Below, piece by piece: positions 23,795 to 27,846 of a stretch of 27,846 bases of DNA (position 1 is the stretch's first letter; each line of letters begins with the position of its first letter). The stretch is taken from contig JANYBE010000043.1 of NCBI GenBank assembly GCA_025360945.1, forward strand, positions 1 to 27,846. Direction: 5' to 3'. The notes beneath the pieces are model-generated. The model did not search any database and was not told the origin of the DNA. It saw only the letters and a program-made list of their open reading frames with translations. The DNA is from Rhizobacter sp. (GTDB lineage Bacteria; Pseudomonadota; Gammaproteobacteria; Burkholderiales; Burkholderiaceae_C). The translations under genes and the position numbers were made by a program.

Positions 23795-24823
23795 ATGTCG
23801 CTTCACAAAATGATCCCCGCCGCTCTGGCCGCTATCGCCGGCTTCGGATTGGCCACTTCAGCCCACGCTGGCAAGACGCTGGACGCGATCAAGTCGCGCG
23901 GCCAGGTCGTGTGCGGCGTGAACACCTCGGCGCCTGGCTTCTCGGCTGCGGACAGCCAGGGCAAATGGGCCGGTCTCGACGTCGACTTCTGCCGGGCCGT
24001 CGCCGCGGCCACTCTGGGTGACGCAACCAAGGTCAAGTACGTCCCGCTGAATTCGCAGCAGCGCTTTGCCTCGTTGCAGGCCGGCGAGATCGACGTGCTG
24101 TCGCGCAACAGCACCTGGACGCTGACGCGCGATGCCTCGCTCGGCGTCGTCTTTGCCGGCATCAACTACTACGACGGCCAGGGATTCATGGTGCCCAAGA
24201 AGCTCAAGGTCGACAACGTCAAGAAGCTCAACGGCGCGACGGTCTGCGTGCAGGCCGGCACGACGAGCGAGAAGAACGTCGCCGACTACTACGGCGCGAA
24301 CGGCCTGAAGTACAAGCCGGTCGTGTTCGACACCGCCGAGGCGATCACCAGCGCATTCTTCGCCGGGCGCTGCCAGGTTTACACGACCGACATGAGCGAC
24401 CTGGCCGGTGCGCGCACCAAGGCGAGCGCGCCCGACGATTTCCAGATCCTGCCGCAGGTCATCTCGAAGGAGCCTCTCGGGCCTTCCGTGCGCCGTGGCG
24501 ACGACGAGTGGTTCCAGATCGTGCGCTGGACGCTGTTCGCGATGCTCGAGGCCGAAGAGAACGGGCTGACGCAGGCCAACGTCGACACGCACAAGAGCGG
24601 CTCGAAGGATCCGGCAGTGCAGCGCTTCCTCGGCGTCTCGGAAGACACCGGCAAACTGCTCGGCCTGGACAAGGAATGGGCTTACCGCATCGTCAAGCAG
24701 GTCGGCAACTACGGCGAGAGTTTCGAGAACAACCTCGGGCCGAAGACACCGCTGGCGCTGCCGCGCGGTGCCAACAATCTGTGGAGCAAGGGCGGCCTGA
24801 TGTACGCCGCGCCGATTCGTTGA
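23795..24823 (+). CDS. Amino-acid ABC transporter substrate-binding protein (AapJ/BztA-like)
   Basis: The protein has 342 residues with a Sec signal (MSLHKMIPAALAAIAGFGLA, cleavage near AHA-GK), unlike the twin-arginine signals on the other three binding proteins here. The mature part opens TLDAIKSRGQVVCGVN and has WAGLDVDFCRAVAAA, PLNSQQRFASLQAGEIDVL and NSTWTLTRD, the hallmark of general polar amino-acid binding proteins. The ATG at 23795 has an AGGAGA motif upstream; longer in-frame starts lack it. The 54-base gap after the hydrolase gene probably contains its own promoter. The typical ligands are Glu, Asp, Gln and Asn. Whether the locus next to atz-type genes has shifted specificity is unknown. 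Confidence 0.9.
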   Translation: MSLHKMIPAALAAIAGFGLATSAHAGKTLDAIKSRGQVVCGVNTSAPGFSAADSQGKWAGLDVDFCRAVAAATLGDATKVKYVPLNSQQRFASLQAGEIDVLSRNSTWTLTRDASLGVVFAGINYYDGQGFMVPKKLKVDNVKKLNGATVCVQAGTTSEKNVADYYGANGLKYKPVVFDTAEAITSAFFAGRCQVYTTDMSDLAGARTKASAPDDFQILPQVISKEPLGPSVRRGDDEWFQIVRWTLFAMLEAEENGLTQANVDTHKSGSKDPAVQRFLGVSEDTGKLLGLDKEWAYRIVKQVGNYGESFENNLGPKTPLALPRGANNLWSKGGLMYAAPIR

Positions 24824-24853
24824 CGACCCTTTGCCCGATGAGTACATCGGTCG

Positions 24854-24890
24854 ATCCCCCGAGGGGATGCGGGCCGGCTTGGGGCGGCCC
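24854..24890. repeat. Double-hairpin intergenic element between binding-protein and permease genes
   Basis: Two adjacent perfect stems are visible: ATCCCC-CGA-GGGGAT (24854-24868) and GGGCCG-(8)-CGGCCC (24871-24890). They lie between the binding-protein stop and the permease start. In this position such stems often lower permease expression relative to the binding protein, by mRNA processing or partial termination. No T run follows. It resembles dispersed extragenic elements of Burkholderiales; that link is inferred. Confidence 0.5.
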
Positions 24891-24914
24891 AGCGCTTGGC
24901 CCGCGCCCGCCTCG

Positions 24915-26075
24915 ATGAGAGCAACCCCGATCGGCGACGCCGCCTGGCGCGCCCGCCAACGGTCGCGGCGGTGGCGCGAGTGGCTGCTGCAGGGCACGCT
25001 CGCGCTGCTGCTGGTCGGGCTCGCATTTCTGCTCGCGCACAACATCACCGCGAATCTCGCGGCGCGGCAGATCAAGTCGGGCTTCGGCTTCCTCGCAGAC
25101 CCGGCCGGCTTCAACATTGGCGAGCTTCTGTTCGAGTACAGCGCGCGCGATAGCTATCTGCGCGCGTTCGCCGTCGGCATGGCGAACACGCTGCGCGTCG
25201 CGCTCACTGGCATTGTGCTCGCGAGCACTCTTGGCGTGATCGTCGGCCTGATGCGGCTCGCCCGGCATCCGCTGATCAGGGCGCTCGGCGGCGCGTGGGT
25301 TGAGGTCTTTCGCAATGTGCCGCTGCTGATCCAGCTGCTCGCGATCTACCTGCTCGTCACCGAGCTGCTGCCAGAGGCAACGCAGGCGTGGACCTTGGTC
25401 GGCGCGGCCCTGCTGTCCAAGGAAGGCCTGCAGATCGCGGTGCCCGAGGCCGGCGGCACCGCGCTGCTGATCGCGCTCGCGGCGCTCGTCGTCGGTGGCG
25501 GGGCCGGCTGGTTCGCCGCGCGGCGCTGGCTGACGGCAGGTGCAGGACTGGCCGGTCTCCTCAGCGGCAGCGTCGTCGCGCTGATTGCGTGGCTCGCGGC
25601 GGGTGCGATCGGTGGCTGGTCGCAGCCAGCGCGCGACGGCTTCTTGATCAGCGGCGGCGCGGCGCTGACGCCTGAGTTCCTAGCGCTGTGGCTGGGCCTG
25701 TCGCTTTTCACCTCGGGTTCGATCGCCGAGCTGGTGCGCGCCGGCGCGCTCGCGGTGCCGATTGGCCAGACGCACGCCGCGCTCGCGCTCGGCCTAACGC
25801 GCGGGCAGACGATGGGTGCGGTGATCCTGCCGCAGGCGTTGCGGCTGGCGATCCCGCCGCTGGCGAGCCAGTACATGAACCTGGTGAAGAATTCGTCGCT
25901 AGCCGTCGTGATCGGCTATCCCGACCTCGTCTCGATCGCCAACACCTCGATCAATCAGAACGGTCAGGCGCTCGAGGTCATCCTGATCATCATGGCGGTC
26001 TACCTGTCGCTGAACCTGGTGATCGCGCTGATCATGAACACGATCAACGCACGCGTGACGCGCGCGCCGCGCTGA
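24915..26075 (+). CDS. Amino-acid ABC transporter permease (AapQ/BztB-like)
   Basis: About 386 residues with a first membrane segment near residues 25-45. Then come NITANLAARQIKSGFGFL, AVGMANTLRVALTGIVLAS, the pair WVEVFRNVPLLIQLLAIYL and, in the C-terminal half, ALGLTRGQTMGAVILPQALRL (the EAA loop) and NLVKNSSLAVVIGYPDL. These are diagnostic for the larger first permease of the Aap/Bzt systems, with the long insertion between the N-terminal and core segments. The start at 24915 is chosen because the open frame back to 24831 runs through the hairpin element and codes for no family sequence. The second permease begins 4 bases after its stop. Confidence 0.88.
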   Translation: MRATPIGDAAWRARQRSRRWREWLLQGTLALLLVGLAFLLAHNITANLAARQIKSGFGFLADPAGFNIGELLFEYSARDSYLRAFAVGMANTLRVALTGIVLASTLGVIVGLMRLARHPLIRALGGAWVEVFRNVPLLIQLLAIYLLVTELLPEATQAWTLVGAALLSKEGLQIAVPEAGGTALLIALAALVVGGGAGWFAARRWLTAGAGLAGLLSGSVVALIAWLAAGAIGGWSQPARDGFLISGGAALTPEFLALWLGLSLFTSGSIAELVRAGALAVPIGQTHAALALGLTRGQTMGAVILPQALRLAIPPLASQYMNLVKNSSLAVVIGYPDLVSIANTSINQNGQALEVILIIMAVYLSLNLVIALIMNTINARVTRAPR

Positions 26076-26079
26076 GCCG

Positions 26080-27171
26080 ATGTCAACGCCCACCGCCGCA
26101 CCATCGACCCCGCGCGCGATCACACGCTGGCGCACGCAGCTGTTCTCCGGCCCGGTCGCGAGCGTGGTCACGCTCGCGCTCGCGCTGCCGCTGGCGTGGA
26201 TCGCGTGCAAGCTGTTCGACTGGGCCGTGTTGCGTGCTGTAACCGCACCCAATCTCGCGGCGTGCAAGGCGCTCGCGCACCAGGGCGCGTGCTGGGGTTT
26301 CGTCGCCGAGAAGTGGCGGCTGATCCTATTCGGCCGCTACCCGTACGCCGATCAGTGGCGTCCGGCGCTGGCCACCGCGCTCGTCATCGCGATGCTCGTC
26401 GCGAGCGCCGTGCCGATGCTGCGGACGCGCCCCGGCGCACGCGCGCTCGCCCTAGGCTGGGTTGTCGCGCTGCTCGTGTTTTTCGCGCTGATGGCGGGCG
26501 GCGTGCTCGGCCTCGAGCCGATCGGCTCCGACCGCTGGGGCGGCCTGCCGCTGACCGTGATCCTGACCCTGATCGGCATCGGCGCCTCGGCGCCGCTGGG
26601 CATCGCGCTGGCGCTCGCGCGGCGCTCGTCACTGGCGCTGCTGAAGACGCTGGCCACAGCCTACATCGAGCTGGTGCGCGGCGTACCGCTGATCACGGTG
26701 CTGTTCGTCGCGACCTTCGTGTTCCCGCTCGTGTTGCCGGCGGGCTGGAGGCTCGACCCCTTCTGGCGCGTCACGATAGGCATCGTGCTGTTCCAGGCCG
26801 CATACATGGCCGAGACTGTGCGCGGCGGGCTGCAAAGCGTCGCCAGCGCGCAGAACGATGCGGCGCGCTCACTCGGCCTGACCTACTGGCAGGTGCAGGC
26901 CGCCGTGCTGCTGCCTCAGGCGCTGGTCGCGGTCATCCCGTCGTTCGTCAACAACTTGCTGTCGACCTTCATGGACACCTCGCTCGTCACCGTCGTGTCG
27001 ATGTACGACCTGACCGGTTCGCTGCGCCTGGCGCTCGGCGATCCCCAGTGGCGCGACTTCTTCATTGAAGGCTATACGCTGATCGCCGCTGTGTACTTCG
27101 GCGCCAGCTTCGCGATGTCGCGCTACAGCCTGTGGCTGGAGCGGCGGCTGCAGGTCGGCCACCGCGCGTGA
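26080..27171 (+). CDS. Amino-acid ABC transporter permease (AapM/BztC-like)
   Basis: The protein has 363 residues. The N-terminal part carries the ACWGFVAEKWRLILFGRYPY segment typical of AapM. The core has GGLPLTVILTLIGIGASAPLGI, YIELVRGVPLITVLF, the EAA loop AARSLGLTYWQVQAAVLLPQ and STFMDTSLVTVVSMYDLTGS. It pairs with the permease encoded just upstream to form the channel. In known aap/bzt operons the ATPase gene (aapP) follows directly; here no such gene follows before the window turns to a minus-strand gene, so the ATPase must come from elsewhere. Confidence 0.9.
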   Translation: MSTPTAAPSTPRAITRWRTQLFSGPVASVVTLALALPLAWIACKLFDWAVLRAVTAPNLAACKALAHQGACWGFVAEKWRLILFGRYPYADQWRPALATALVIAMLVASAVPMLRTRPGARALALGWVVALLVFFALMAGGVLGLEPIGSDRWGGLPLTVILTLIGIGASAPLGIALALARRSSLALLKTLATAYIELVRGVPLITVLFVATFVFPLVLPAGWRLDPFWRVTIGIVLFQAAYMAETVRGGLQSVASAQNDAARSLGLTYWQVQAAVLLPQALVAVIPSFVNNLLSTFMDTSLVTVVSMYDLTGSLRLALGDPQWRDFFIEGYTLIAAVYFGASFAMSRYSLWLERRLQVGHRA

Positions 27172-27233
27172 ACCAGGCACATCGGCTATGGGCTCCACTC
27201 AATAACTCGGCCGGAAGCGGCACAGGCCAAGGC

Positions 27234-27253
27234 TAGCTTAGCTTAGCTTAGCT
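27234..27253. repeat. Tandem TAGCT pentamer repeat (four copies)
   Basis: Four perfect head-to-tail copies of TAGCT are bounded on both sides by GCTAGC (27232-27237 and 27251-27256), so the block can fold imperfectly on itself. It lies in the 152-base gap after the amino-acid permease (27172-27323), which holds no recognisable gene. A G-rich stretch (GGGGGCTCGCTTTGGGGG) follows. The AT content is high for this genome, and its function is unknown. Confidence 0.6.
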
Positions 27254-27323
27254 AGCATCCGGGGGCTCGCTTTGGGGGATGGGAAGCAGTCAGCGACCTG
27301 GGCCGGTTGTTCAGTTACCACTT

Positions 27324-27845
27324 CTAAGATCGTTCGCCGATCGCGATGCGGCGGCGCAGTTGCGCGGCCTCGTCCGAGGCGCCTGCCGCCTCGGCACGCT
27401 TGAGCTGCACGTTCAGCCAGGCGAGCAGGGGTCGGCGCCAGCCCTGCGCAGAGGCGGTGTCAATGGCGATCTGGATGACCTGCGGATCGGCGCGGTTGGT
27501 TTCGAACAGCGCGCCGGCCGCGACCAGTCGTGAAAGCGGGTCACCGATACCTTGCAATCCGGCCGCGTCGAGCTCGGTGCGTCTGCCGGCGAGGCGGTCG
27601 GCATAGGCGCGCTCGACTTCGGTCACGTCCGCACGCAGCGGCTCGAACGCGCTGCAAACCTCGAGCACCAAGCTCGCGACCTGCGCCGCGCACTGCGCGA
27701 GTTCGACTCGCGCGAGCAGATCGGCGCGACCGGTGCGCCCCACCTCGGCACGGGCGCGCGTCAGCTCGGCCGCGGCGATGCGCGCATCGCCGGAAAGGTA
27801 GGCCGCGACCGAGCGCTCGCTCGCCGTCTTTGCGTTCAACTGCCA
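27324..27845 (-). CDS. Hypothetical protein, C-terminal part (runs off the right edge)
   Basis: The frame is open to the window edge and has no ATG near its beginning; the visible protein starts ..WQLNAKTASERSVAAYLSGD, so the N-terminus, perhaps a signal or lipoprotein leader, lies outside. About 173 residues are visible, rich in Ala, Arg and Glu and predicted to be mostly helical (AAAELTRARAEVGRTGRADLL, WLNVQLKRAEAAGASDEAAQLRRRI), reminiscent of TPR-like or coiled helical repeats. I do not recognise a named family and assign no function. It is convergent with the amino-acid transporter genes. Confidence 0.65.
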   Translation of the reverse strand, partial: WQLNAKTASERSVAAYLSGDARIAAAELTRARAEVGRTGRADLLARVELAQCAAQVASLVLEVCSAFEPLRADVTEVERAYADRLAGRRTELDAAGLQGIGDPLSRLVAAGALFETNRADPQVIQIAIDTASAQGWRRPLLAWLNVQLKRAEAAGASDEAAQLRRRIAIGERS

Positions 27846-27846
27846 G

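Noticed and set aside
24831..24914. Upstream start for the first amino-acid permease
   Set aside because: The extension translates the double-hairpin element and matches no family sequence; the ATG at 24915 gives a normal N-terminus.
27172..27323. Integron attC site or prophage attachment site in the gap after the last permease
   Set aside because: No recombinase gene, no attC core sites and no direct repeat bounding an insert are visible; only the TAGCT repeat is supported.

Overview
The window is GC-rich, almost fully coding DNA from a proteobacterium, most likely a betaproteobacterium of the order Burkholderiales. The placement is inferred from the family mix (twin-arginine-type signals on ABC/TRAP binding proteins, CaiB/CitE/MaoC CoA operons, a KSELLRAGL-type conserved small protein) and from GC-rich palindromic repeats between genes. 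I see no rRNA, tRNA, CRISPR array, phage gene or transposase. No stretch above 300 bases lacks a gene; the longest gap is 8901-9088.

Region 1 (1-3491): the end of a small conserved protein, a decayed glycerophosphodiester phosphodiesterase (frameshifted and cut short), a LysR regulator, and a membrane-anchored kinase-like protein whose catalytic motifs are gone (a pseudokinase).

Region 2 (3471-10114): a minus-strand CoA operon, in transcription order a MaoC/FAS1-like hydratase, an acyl-CoA dehydrogenase, a family III CoA-transferase, an MmgE/PrpD protein and a CitE-like lyase. A TRAP-type binding protein diverges from it. The set matches the itaconate (rip-type) degradation cluster of Pseudomonas aeruginosa: itaconate to itaconyl-CoA to citramalyl-CoA to acetyl-CoA plus pyruvate. 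The MmgE/PrpD gene has one in-frame amber codon in an otherwise intact reading frame.

Region 3 (10205-23740): the most interesting part, a dense nitrogen-scavenging locus. It holds an allophanate hydrolase (AtzF), an NMT1/SsuA-like ABC transporter, the AtzG-AtzE-AtzH trio that turns 1-carboxybiuret into allophanate, a GntR/FCD regulator, a BMP-type (nucleobase-like) ABC transporter, and two isochorismatase-fold cysteine hydrolases interleaved with the transporter genes. The first hydrolase closely resembles biuret hydrolase BiuH. There is no cyanuric acid hydrolase (AtzD), so the feed into the pathway is more likely biuret, triuret, guanylurea or a related urea oligomer. Genes are linked by 4-bp stop/start overlaps. 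A shared GTATACC-centred site in front of both transcription units suggests one GntR regulon.

Region 4 (23795-27171): an Aap/Bzt-type polar amino-acid ABC transporter (binding protein and two permeases) whose ATPase gene is absent from the window. It is followed by a short TAGCT tandem repeat and the 3' part of an unrecognised minus-strand gene.
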